Below, in pieces: positions 1 to 6,179 of a stretch of DNA of 23,660 bases. The stretch spans positions 1 through 23,660 of the forward strand of contig JAJFTY010000107.1 of assembly GCA_021372695.1 (NCBI GenBank), given 5' to 3'. The notes under the pieces are model-generated. The model was not told the origin of the DNA. It saw only the letters and a program-made list of their open reading frames with translations, and did not search any database. This DNA is from Deltaproteobacteria bacterium (GTDB lineage: Bacteria > Desulfobacterota > Syntrophia > Syntrophales > UBA5619). Positions within the stretch are counted from its first letter, which is position 1; each line of letters opens with the position of its first letter. A program made the translations under genes and the position numbers.

Positions 1-210
1 GATGTGGCGTGCGACGACCAGGCCGTCGCCGCCGTTATTTCCGATCCCACAGAACAGAAGGTACCGCTTTCCCGCGCACCCCCACTCCGCGGAGATAATC
101 TCGAAGGCCGCCCGCCCCGCGTTTTCCATGAGGATTTCCTCGGAGATCCCGAACTGTTCGGTGGCCCTTCGGTCCATGGCCCTCATCTCACTGACGCTGC
201 TGACCTTCAT
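1..210 (-). CDS. nnr: NAD(P)H-hydrate epimerase / Nnr N-terminal domain (partial, runs off the left edge)
   Basis: The first 70 codons are present, read leftward from an ATG at 208-210; the rest lies outside the window. The translation carries the YjeF N-terminal signatures MENAGRAAFE (about residues 28-37) and GIGNNGGDGLVVAR (about 55-68), the Gly/Asn-rich cofactor loop of NAD(P)HX epimerases. In the family this domain epimerises R- and S-forms of damaged, hydrated NAD(P)H. In many bacteria it is fused to a C-terminal ADP/ATP-dependent dehydratase that completes the repair, but the fusion cannot be checked here. The start is supported by a strong purine-rich ribosome site (GGGGGGAA) just upstream and by a promoter at 307-334. 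Family assignment is secure; whether it is the one-domain or bifunctional form is unknown. Confidence 0.9.
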   Translation of the reverse strand, partial: MKVSSVSEMRAMDRRATEQFGISEEILMENAGRAAFEIISAEWGCAGKRYLLFCGIGNNGGDGLVVARHI

Positions 211-306
211 GGTTCCCCCCGGTTGTTCATGAAATGCCGGCCGTTCCGCGGCCCCGGACGGGAATGATCCGATCCCGTTCCAGATCTGCCGGTCCGGTTT
301 TCGGGA

Positions 307-334
307 ATTATATGCCAAAAGCAAAACTTTGCAA
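307..334 (-). promoter_or_regulatory. Sigma-70-type promoter of the nnr gene
   Basis: Read leftward, the sequence shows a -35-like TTGCAA (329-334), a 16-base spacer and a perfect -10 TATAAT (307-312). Transcription would begin near base 300, giving a leader of about 90 bases before the ATG at 210. The assignment rests on sequence match only. Confidence 0.55.
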
Positions 335-361
335 CCAAACGGATCAAACGTCATGTCGGAC

Positions 362-550
362 GCCCCGGACCCCGGATCGGGTCCGGGGCAGGCTCTGATC
401 CGGGGTCCGGCATCCAGCCATCACTGGTTCCCGGCTTTCGCCGGGATGACGTCTGGATTCCGGCTTTCGCCGGAAACTCCCATGCCCCGCGTGGCACCAC
501 GCAGGCATGAAAGCAGGTAGTCACCCCGGCGGAAGCCGGGGTCCAGGATC
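362..550. repeat. Cluster of GC-rich palindromic intergenic repeats
   Basis: Several hairpin units are packed together. An 11-bp stem GCCCCGGACCC / GGGTCCGGGGC lies at 362-389. GGACCCCGGATC (367-378) recurs inverted at 397-408. Two direct units with loop TTTC follow: CCCGGC/GCCGGG at 430-445 and TTCCGGC/GCCGGAA at 458-475. A third, inverted unit with loop GGAA is CCCCGGC/GCCGGGG at 524-541. Between them, 481-509 forms its own hairpin (CATGCC...GGCATG around GCGTG...CACGC). The units share a TGG-xx-TCCCGGCTTTCGCCGGGATGAC-like core, which resembles the short mosaic palindromes dispersed in many bacterial genomes. No credible gene is present in 211-716. Confidence 0.7.
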
Positions 551-609
551 CTACTTTCGTAGTAATGACGACTTTGACATATTATTATTGCCGGGGCGGT
601 GAATATCAC

Positions 610-650
610 AAGAAAGGCCTTGCCGGAATTCAACCGGCAAGGCCTTTCTT
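610..650 (-). terminator. Strong hairpin terminator downstream of the SDR gene
   Basis: A perfect 17-bp inverted repeat (AAGAAAGGCCTTGCCGG at 610-626, complement at 634-650) surrounds a 7-base loop. On the minus strand the stem ends in CTTTCTT, giving a short interrupted U-tract, about 65 bases after the SDR stop codon. It is nearly symmetric and could also stop rightward transcripts. Confidence 0.75.
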
Positions 651-716
651 GGAAATCGGCTGCGCGCCCGACATCGGCGTTCGTGAAGACCGCGTTCCGC
701 CCGGGTGGCCGGGGGC

Positions 717-1496
717 CTAAAAGGTCCCGGGGTACTTGCCGCCGTCGATCAGCAGGTTCTGGGCCGTGATGAAGCTCGCCTGGGCGCTGCAGAGATAGGC
801 GCAGTACTCGCCGAGTTCGGCCGGCTGGCCGAAGCGGCCGGCCGCGACCTGGGCGATCCGGATGGCCCGCATCTCCTCGTAGCTCTTCCCCTGCTTCTGG
901 GCCATGGCCCTAGTGTTGGACTGGTGGCGCTCCGTGTCGAAGTCGCCGGGCAGGAGGTTGTTGATCGTCACGTTGTGCTTGGCCACCTCACGGGCGGTTC
1001 CGGCGACAAAGCCGGTCAGTCCGGACCGGGCGGCGTTCGAGAGCCCGAGGATGCCGATCGGGGCTTTCACCGCACTCGAGGTGATGTTCACGATCCGGCC
1101 GAACTTGCGGGCGATCATCCCGTCGACCACGTCCTTGATCATGAAGATCGCCGAAAGCATGTTGTTGTTGAGGGCCGCCATCCACATGTCGCGGTTCCAG
1201 TCGCGGAAGTTACCGGTGGGCGGCCCGCCTGCATTGTTGACGACGATGTCGGGCTCCGGGCAGGCTTTGAGGACCGCGGCCCGCCCCTCGTCGGTGGTGA
1301 TGTCCACGGCGACCGGCGTCACTTTGGCACCGGTCGCCTTCCTGATCTCCTCGGCCGCAGCCTCGAGGTTGGCCTTGGTCCGGGCGACGATCGTCACCTC
1401 GACCCCTTCACGGGCCAACGCCATCGCGCAGGCCTTCCCCAGTCCGGCGCTCGCGCCGCCGACGATGGCTTTTCTTCCGGCAATTCCCAGGTCCAT
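717..1496 (-). CDS. SDR-fold protein with degenerate catalytic motif (FabG/BKR-like)
   Basis: The product is 259 residues with a Rossmann fold of the short-chain dehydrogenase family. It has a nucleotide-binding loop GGASAGLG (13-20), NNAG (87-90), a catalytic-type Asn region LNNN (109-112) and Ser in NITSSA (140/141). The family's essential YxxxK is absent: the aligned stretch GLSNAARSGL (151-160) puts Ser153 at the Tyr position and Arg157 at the Lys position. Such members have been grouped as BKR-like SDRs without a perfect catalytic tetrad. It may bind NAD(P) without classical redox catalysis, or use a different chemistry. I chose the ATG at 1494-1496 because AAGGAG lies 8 to 13 bases upstream; an earlier in-frame ATG at 1523 has no ribosome site and would add a lysine/arginine-rich tail outside the fold. 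It follows the GntR gene on the same strand, so probably the same transcript. The substrate is unknown. Confidence 0.85.
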   Translation of the reverse strand: MDLGIAGRKAIVGGASAGLGKACAMALAREGVEVTIVARTKANLEAAAEEIRKATGAKVTPVAVDITTDEGRAAVLKACPEPDIVVNNAGGPPTGNFRDWNRDMWMAALNNNMLSAIFMIKDVVDGMIARKFGRIVNITSSAVKAPIGILGLSNAARSGLTGFVAGTAREVAKHNVTINNLLPGDFDTERHQSNTRAMAQKQGKSYEEMRAIRIAQVAAGRFGQPAELGEYCAYLCSAQASFITAQNLLIDGGKYPGTF

Positions 1497-1524
1497 CTCT
1501 TTATGTCTCCTTCTCTTTTTCATT

Positions 1525-1545
1525 CCTGCGGGATCGCTCCGCAGG
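1525..1545. promoter_or_regulatory. Short inverted repeat in the gntR-SDR gap
   Basis: CCTGCGG (1525-1531) and CCGCAGG (1539-1545) form a 7-bp hairpin in the transcript 28 bases before the SDR start codon. There is no T-run after it on the minus strand, so it is not a standard terminator. A processing or stability hairpin is possible. Confidence 0.3.
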
Positions 1546-1605
1546 CATCCGTAGGTTCGAACACGGGCGACGAACGGCCCCCTTTACGGCCGGCCTCACC
1601 CGGCG

Positions 1606-2259
1606 TCACTCTTTCCGCGCGATATACTTCTTCAGGGCCTCCATCGTCCGCTCCTTCTGCGCCTTGACGAGCCGGTCGGTCAGATCCTGGTCCCGGGTCC
1701 GGAGCGCCTCGACGATCCGCTTGTGCTCCTCCACGGAGGCGAGAGCGCGCTCGGGGACGTAGGAGAAGACGCTCGGCCACCGCTGGAAGGTGTCCCAGAG
1801 ATCGCAGATCATCCGGTAGAGGCGTGGAAAAGGGGCGGCCTTGTAGATCCTCAGGTGGAACTCCTTGTTCAGAGCGCCGAGGCTTTCGTACCGCCCTTCC
1901 CGTGCGGCACTCTCCATCTCCGCGTTCTTCCTGACGAGAAAATCGATGTCCCTCTCTGTGACGTGAGGGCCGGCCAGCCGGGCGGCGAGCGCCTCCAGCT
2001 CCGTGCGGATCAGGTAGATCTCCACGATCTGCCGCTCGTCGATCTCGGTGACGACGGCCCCGGTGTGGGGGGTGAAATCGACGTATCCTTCGCTCTCCAG
2101 CCTTCGGATCGCCTCCCGGACCGGGGTCTCGCTCAGGCCGAACGACTTGGCCAGATCGGCCATGACCAGTTTCTGGCCCGGCTTCAGTTTCCCCTTGATC
2201 ACGGCCTGCCGCAGCCTGTTGTAGACGGCGACATTTTTTGTCCTGGAGGCGATCGCCAT
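1606..2259 (-). CDS. GntR family transcriptional regulator, FCD (FadR-like) subfamily
   Basis: The product is 217 residues. The N-terminal winged helix-turn-helix (about residues 10-75) includes VIKGKLKPGQKLVMADLAK and the recognition segment GLSETPVREAIRRLESEGYV, both hallmarks of GntR proteins. The all-helical C-terminal FCD ligand domain (about 80-215) shows the EIYLIRTELEALAA start and the metal/ligand-binding pattern NKEFH...EHKRIVEAL. FCD regulators usually bind small carboxylates or sugar acids and release DNA. A GTG at 2269-2271 could add four residues, but the ATG at 2257-2259 has a better-placed GGGGA. It is transcribed ahead of the SDR gene and divergently from the ABC importer. 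A palindrome in its own promoter suggests autoregulation. The effector is unknown. Confidence 0.92.
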   Translation of the reverse strand: MAIASRTKNVAVYNRLRQAVIKGKLKPGQKLVMADLAKSFGLSETPVREAIRRLESEGYVDFTPHTGAVVTEIDERQIVEIYLIRTELEALAARLAGPHVTERDIDFLVRKNAEMESAAREGRYESLGALNKEFHLRIYKAAPFPRLYRMICDLWDTFQRWPSVFSYVPERALASVEEHKRIVEALRTRDQDLTDRLVKAQKERTMEALKKYIARKE

Positions 2260-2300
2260 TTTTCCCCACACCCTTTTGTGGTCTCGTCAGTGTCGAAGGT

Positions 2301-2329
2301 CATATATCCTATAGGATTTTTTCAGTCAA
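2301..2329 (-). promoter_or_regulatory. gntR promoter with palindromic operator in the spacer
   Basis: On the minus strand TTGACT (2324-2329), a 17-base spacer and TATATG (2301-2306) make a good sigma-70-type promoter, placing the start near 2294 and a leader of about 35 bases before the ATG at 2259. The perfect 12-bp palindrome ATCCTATAGGAT (2306-2317) lies within the spacer and touches the -10 box. A dimeric repressor bound there would block RNA polymerase. The GntR protein encoded just downstream is the natural candidate. Confidence 0.6.
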
Positions 2330-2446
2330 GATTTTTTCGACCAGCACTCTGCAAATATCTCGTATGTTATAAATTACATTAGCATTATTTTGAATAGACC
2401 TTGACACTTTTCGACCCGTTTCGCTCCCCGATTCCCGAAAAAATTC

Positions 2447-2475
2447 TTGACAAGCTAACATCGTGCTGTTAGATG
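2447..2475 (+). promoter_or_regulatory. Promoter of the ABC importer operon with internal inverted repeat
   Basis: A consensus -35 TTGACA (2447-2452) is followed, 17 bases on, by a weak -10 TAGATG (2470-2475; TTAGAT with a 16-base spacer is the alternative). Between and across them lies CTAACAtcgtgcTGTTAG (2455-2472), an inverted repeat with 6-base arms and a 6-base spacer, placed as an operator would be. The leader to the ATG at 2518 would be about 35-40 bases. Confidence 0.5.
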
Positions 2476-2517
2476 TCACAGCAAGGTCCGATCAAAATCG
2501 AAGCCCAGAGGTGATTC

Positions 2518-3330
2518 ATGACATCAGGTAAGACCGTCATCGAAGCGAAGGACGTATTCCGCGCTTTTATCGCCCGGTCCAACGACGGGAAGCGCTATCC
2601 CATCCTCGCCCTTCAGGAGGCCAGCATCCAGATTCACCAGGGCGAATTCGTCAGTTTCGTCGGCCCTTCCGGCTGCGGGAAGTCCACGCTCCTCAACATG
2701 GTCGCGGGCATTTTCCAGCCGACGTCGGGCGAAGTCACCTACAAGGGCAAGCCCGTGACCGGAATCAACACGGACGTCGGATACATGACGCAGGACGATA
2801 ACCTGCTTCCCTGGCGCACCCTGCGCGACAATGTGGAGGTGGCGCTGGAGTTCCAGGCGGTGCCGGTGGAAAAGCGGCACGAGCGGGCGGCGGAGTACAT
2901 CGCCAAGGTGGGGCTCTGCGGCTTCGAGAACCACTATCCCCACGAGCTCTCCGGCGGGATGCGCAAGCGCGTCGCGCTGATCAGGACCCTGATCTACGAG
3001 CCCGACATCATCCTCATGGACGAGCCCTTCGGGCCGCTGGACGCCCAGACGCGGGTCATCCTCCAGGATGAGCTGCTCAAGCTCTGGAATGGCACCGGCA
3101 AGACGATCGTCTTCGTGACGCACGACCTGGTCGAAGCCATTGCCCTTTCGGACCGGATCGTCCTGTTCAGCCGCGCTCCCGGCAGGATCAAGGAGATCTA
3201 CGACGTTCCGCTGTCCCGGCCGCGAGATGTCTTTCATATTCACGCCGCGCCGGAATTTCCCAAGTTCTTCGACCGGCTCTGGCGTGACCTGAAGGAAGAG
3301 ATCACCGAAGTGGAATTGAAGGCATCCTGA
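2518..3330 (+). CDS. ABC transporter ATP-binding protein (SsuB/TauB/NrtD type)
   Basis: The product is 270 residues, the usual length for this ATPase group. In order it shows Walker A GPSGCGKST (49-57), Q-loop MTQDD with Gln92, signature LSGGM (144-148), Walker B IILMDEP (164-170), D-loop GPLDAQ, and the switch His in FVTHD (His202). The LLPWRTLRDNV segment after the Q-loop is typical of ATPases that power nitrate, sulfonate, taurine and NMT1-type importers. It is expected to act as a cytoplasmic dimer on the permease encoded next. The ATG is preceded by AGAGGTG at normal spacing. It is the first gene of a three-gene importer operon (ATPase, permease, binding protein). The substrate cannot be read from the sequence. 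Confidence 0.95.
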   Translation: MTSGKTVIEAKDVFRAFIARSNDGKRYPILALQEASIQIHQGEFVSFVGPSGCGKSTLLNMVAGIFQPTSGEVTYKGKPVTGINTDVGYMTQDDNLLPWRTLRDNVEVALEFQAVPVEKRHERAAEYIAKVGLCGFENHYPHELSGGMRKRVALIRTLIYEPDIILMDEPFGPLDAQTRVILQDELLKLWNGTGKTIVFVTHDLVEAIALSDRIVLFSRAPGRIKEIYDVPLSRPRDVFHIHAAPEFPKFFDRLWRDLKEEITEVELKAS

Positions 3331-3385
3331 ACCATTCAACCACCCCGAACCGGATAGCGAAGCAGACAGAATTGAGGACAAACGG

Positions 3386-4267
3386 ATGGCATACACCTGT
3401 GACAACCAGACGATGAAGGGTGCGGTGGAGGGAAGCCGCGGCCAGCAGATCCTCCGCGAAACGGAGATCAAGGATACGGCGCTCGAGAAGAAGCACGAGC
3501 GCGACACCCGGATCGGCCAGATCATCCTGGGCCTTTCGCTCTTCGCGCTGTGGGAATTCGGCTCCGGAACCCTGGTGGACCAGTTCTTCGTCAGCAAGCC
3601 CAGCCTGATTGCGATCTCCTTCTGGAACATGCTGGTGAAGGAAGAGCTCCTCTACCACATGCAGTTCACCGTGACCGAGGCGGTCGTCGGCTACGCCATC
3701 GGTGCTGGCGCCGGACTCCTGGCGGGGTTCCTCCTCGCCCGGATCGACCTGGTCTACCGGATCGTCCAGCCCTTCATCATCGGCTTCTACGGCATCCCCA
3801 GGATCGCGCTCGCCCCCCTGTTCATCCTGTGGTTCGGGATCGGCCTATCCTCCAAGATTGCCGTGGCCGCGGTGATGGTTTTCTTCATCGTCCTGATCAA
3901 CACGATCGCCGGCATCCGTTCCGTCTCGGCGCAGCTCATCAACGTGGCCCGGGTGATGGGCGCCTCCGAGTGGGACATCAACTGGAAGGTGATCTTTCCC
4001 TCCGCGACGCCCTTCATCATCGCGGGGCTCCAGATCGCCTCGCCGCAGGCGATGATCGGCGCCATCGTCGGCGAGTTCATCTCCAGCAACCGGGGCGTCG
4101 GGCACCTGATCAACAAGGCCTCGGGCTGGCTCGACACGGCCGGGCTCTTCGCCGGCATCTTCGCGCTGATGATCGTCGTTCTGCTGATGAACTACGGGGT
4201 CACCAAGCTCGGCAACCGTCTGATGAAGTGGAACCCGAAGTATGGAGGCATGCGGGAACCTGTTTAG
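3386..4267 (+). CDS. ABC transporter permease (SsuC/TauC type)
   Basis: The product is 293 residues. A charged cytoplasmic N-terminus of about 45 residues (long for the family) precedes about six hydrophobic segments. The cytoplasmic EAA loop is clear as INVARVMGASEWDINWKVIF followed by PSATPFIIAGLQI (about residues 190-220), where the ATPase docks. GFYGIPRIALAPLFILWFG is the conserved segment of the nitrate/sulfonate/NMT1 importer permeases (BPD_transp_1). The gene follows the ATPase after 55 bases, has GAGGAC before its ATG, and precedes the binding-protein gene by 31 bases, so it forms the membrane channel of the same importer. Confidence 0.94.
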   Translation: MAYTCDNQTMKGAVEGSRGQQILRETEIKDTALEKKHERDTRIGQIILGLSLFALWEFGSGTLVDQFFVSKPSLIAISFWNMLVKEELLYHMQFTVTEAVVGYAIGAGAGLLAGFLLARIDLVYRIVQPFIIGFYGIPRIALAPLFILWFGIGLSSKIAVAAVMVFFIVLINTIAGIRSVSAQLINVARVMGASEWDINWKVIFPSATPFIIAGLQIASPQAMIGAIVGEFISSNRGVGHLINKASGWLDTAGLFAGIFALMIVVLLMNYGVTKLGNRLMKWNPKYGGMREPV

Positions 4268-4298
4268 CAACCGTTGAATTAAAAGGAAGGGGAATGGT

Positions 4299-5327
4299 AT
4301 GAAACTCAACAGAATGTGGCAGTGGGGGATCAGCCTGCTGGTGATCGGGCTGATGATCGGGGTGTCGGACATGAACGCCTTCGCGCAGGCCAAGAAGATC
4401 AAAATCCGCGAGGCCCACACGGAGACGCTCTTCATGGCCCCGGTGTACATCGCCGAGGCGGCCGGCTATATGGCCGAAGAGGGGATCGACCTGGAGTTGA
4501 CCGAGGTGGACAGCGGAGCCCTGGCGATCGCGGCCCTGGTCTCCGGCGGCGTCCAGATGGCCGACGCGGACCCCTTCATGTCCGTGCAGCTCGCCAAGCA
4601 GGGCAAGTCGGTGCCGTTCTTCTACAACCTGACGAAGAGGGTGACCCTCGACATGGTCGTCTCCAACGACGTGATCAAGGCCAAGAATCTGAGCCGGAGC
4701 ATGCCGATCGGCCAGCGCTTCGCCGCCCTCAAGGGGCTCAAGCTCGGCATCACCAAGCCGGGCGCGGCCACGGACGTCTACATGCGCTACTACCTGAAGC
4801 GCGCCGGGATCGATCCGGAACGCGATGTCCAGATTTTGACCGTGGGCGGCGGTGCGGCCCTGCTCGCGGCCATGAAGACCAAGCAGGTCGATGCCTTCCA
4901 CCTCTCCGCCCCGACGCCGTACCTTGCGGAACGCGAGGGGTTCGGCAAGGTGATCATCAAGGCCTCGGCCGGCGACGTGCCGGAGCTCGACAACTTCCTC
5001 TACACCGGAATCGTGGTCAGCAAGGAGTACGCGGACAAGAACTCCGATGCGATCAAGCGGTGGGTCAAGGCGACCAACCGGGCCCAGGTCCTGATGCGCA
5101 AGGATGAGGCCGCGGCGCTGAAGTACCTCAAGAAGTACTTCCCCCGCATGGCCGACGACGTGATGTCCCTGGCCATGAAGGAGATCATGCCGGCCCTCTC
5201 CCCGGACGGCACGATGACCGAGCAGATGATGCAGAAGCACCTCGACTTCCTCTACGACACCAAGCAGATCGACTGGAAGCCTTCCGGCAAGGAAGGGGTG
5301 CTCTGGACGAACGCCTACGTGAAATAG
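4299..5327 (+). CDS. ABC transporter substrate-binding protein (NMT1/SsuA-like)
   Basis: The product is 342 residues with a Sec signal peptide: basic start, hydrophobic core ISLLVIGLMIGV, and cleavage after AFA (29) or AQA (31). The mature part begins IKIREAHTETLFMAPVYIAEAAGYMAEEGIDLELTEV, the typical opening of NMT1/SsuA periplasmic proteins. It continues with the expected ALAIAALVSGGVQMADADP and LKGLKLGITKPGAATDVYMRYYL segments of the two-lobed fold. It should capture the substrate in the periplasm and deliver it to the permease encoded upstream. AAGGAAGGGG precedes the ATG. Family members carry sulfonates, pyrimidine precursors, aromatic acids and others, so I do not name a substrate. Confidence 0.92.
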   Translation: MKLNRMWQWGISLLVIGLMIGVSDMNAFAQAKKIKIREAHTETLFMAPVYIAEAAGYMAEEGIDLELTEVDSGALAIAALVSGGVQMADADPFMSVQLAKQGKSVPFFYNLTKRVTLDMVVSNDVIKAKNLSRSMPIGQRFAALKGLKLGITKPGAATDVYMRYYLKRAGIDPERDVQILTVGGGAALLAAMKTKQVDAFHLSAPTPYLAEREGFGKVIIKASAGDVPELDNFLYTGIVVSKEYADKNSDAIKRWVKATNRAQVLMRKDEAAALKYLKKYFPRMADDVMSLAMKEIMPALSPDGTMTEQMMQKHLDFLYDTKQIDWKPSGKEGVLWTNAYVK

Positions 5328-5345
5328 CGATTTCAAGGTCCGTTC

Positions 5346-5381
5346 AAAACGCCGGGGGACTAGCCCCCCGGCGTTTTTTTT
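5346..5381 (+). terminator. Rho-independent terminator of the ABC importer operon
   Basis: A 13-bp stem, AAAACGCCGGGGG (5346-5358) with CCCCCGGCGTTTT (5365-5377), is followed by an uninterrupted T-run to 5381. It lies 18 bases after the binding-protein stop codon. Confidence 0.93.
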
Positions 5382-5437
5382 GCGCCCGTGATCTCGGTCA
5401 GGGGGGGCCGGGTGGGGATTGCGGGATGTGCACCCGG

Positions 5438-5785
5438 TCAGCCACCCGCCTCCGGCGATAGAAGCGCTTCGATGAGCGCGATGACCGGGGGCAGTTCCTC
5501 CTGAACGGTCTGCCAGAGCGCGTCGGTGTCGAGGCGGAAATACTCCGCCACAATGCGGTTGTTGCCCATGGCGGCCAGCGCCTGCCAGGGGATCTCCGGA
5601 TGGCTCTCCCGCAGAAACGGGGAAATGCCGCGTGTCAGGGAACCGATCGCGATCAGCCTCCCCTCCACCGCATCCTGGTGAAGAGGGCTCTGCTCGAACT
5701 CCTCCCGCGTCATCCCCTTCAGGTACTGCCGGGCGCGCCGCGCCGCGATCACAATGTCGAGCAGCACCCCATCATCCCGCCGCAT
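5438..5785 (-). CDS. hepT: HepT-like HEPN protein (DUF86) with degenerate RNase motif
   Basis: The product is 115 residues and all-helical, with the HepT pattern: [21 protein letters not shown] at the start and PWQALAAMGNNRIVAEYF (about 66-83) at the active-site helix. Characterised HepT toxins are RNases with an R-x4-H-x-Y motif. Here the aligned residues are Asn-(N-R-I-V)-Ala-Glu-Tyr, so the catalytic Arg and His are replaced (with one extra residue in the helix) while the Tyr, the target of AMP transfer by MntA, remains. The protein may be a catalytically dead or repurposed toxin. The ATG at 5783-5785 has AAAGGTGG upstream, and the gene overlaps mntA by 14 bases, so the two are probably translationally coupled. 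Family call is firm; loss of activity is inferred. Confidence 0.85.
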   Translation of the reverse strand: MRRDDGVLLDIVIAARRARQYLKGMTREEFEQSPLHQDAVEGRLIAIGSLTRGISPFLRESHPEIPWQALAAMGNNRIVAEYFRLDTDALWQTVQEELPPVIALIEALLSPEAGG

Positions 5786-6179
5786 GGATGACCACCTTTG
5801 TCTTGAGAATATGCCGGCGTTTGATCCAGTTTTCGCTTCGCTCCACCGCCTTTTCCGCCACCAGGTCGACCTTCCGGCCAAAGATCGCCTCGAGTTCACC
5901 CTGCATCCGGGCAAACGCCAGCAGACCGTACCTCTTCCCGGGTGCGAAGCGGACGAGAAGATCGACATCGCTCTCGGCGCGGAAATCTCCCCGGAGGGCG
6001 GAACCGAAGAGGGAGAGCTCCGCGATTCCCCATTTCCCGCAGAAGGCCGCGATCGCCTCCCGGGGGATTTCGACCCGCGGATTGAAGCTCCCGGACGGAT
6101 CGCCATTTTCTGCGCCCGGGGCGGCTTTCTCCGGCAGGGAAACGCGTCGGCGGGATGGATGGGTCGCCCGCCCGGTCAT
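5772..6179 (-). CDS. mntA: MntA-type minimal nucleotidyltransferase (antitoxin partner of HepT)
   Basis: The product is 135 residues. The nucleotidyltransferase motif G-S-x10-D-x-D is intact as [15 protein letters not shown] (Gly59, Ser60, Asp71, Asp73), with the third acidic position at Asp105 in GRKVDLV. MntA proteins neutralise HepT by adding AMP units to its active-site Tyr. The first 35 residues look disordered and are longer than usual. The ATG (6177-6179) overlaps the TGA of the upstream DUF255 gene as ATGA, with GGAGGAGGG at ribosome-site distance, so I accept this start despite the long N-terminus. The gene order mntA-hepT with overlap is the standard one. All catalytic residues are present, unlike in its partner. 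Confidence 0.87.
   Translation of the reverse strand: MTGRATHPSRRRVSLPEKAAPGAENGDPSGSFNPRVEIPREAIAAFCGKWGIAELSLFGSALRGDFRAESDVDLLVRFAPGKRYGLLAFARMQGELEAIFGRKVDLVAEKAVERSENWIKRRHILKTKVVIHAAG

Noticed and set aside
4..267. Open frames on the + strand at the left edge
   Set aside because: They are antisense to the nnr start, whose YjeF motifs are unmistakable; the + strand translations show no family features.
557..566. TTCGTAGTAA shared with 12603-12612
   Set aside because: A shared 10-mer is expected many times by chance in a window of this size; flanks do not match.
1497..1523. Longer SDR start at 1523
   Set aside because: No ribosome site, and the added nine residues are a Lys/Arg-rich tail; the ATG at 1496 has AAGGAG upstream.
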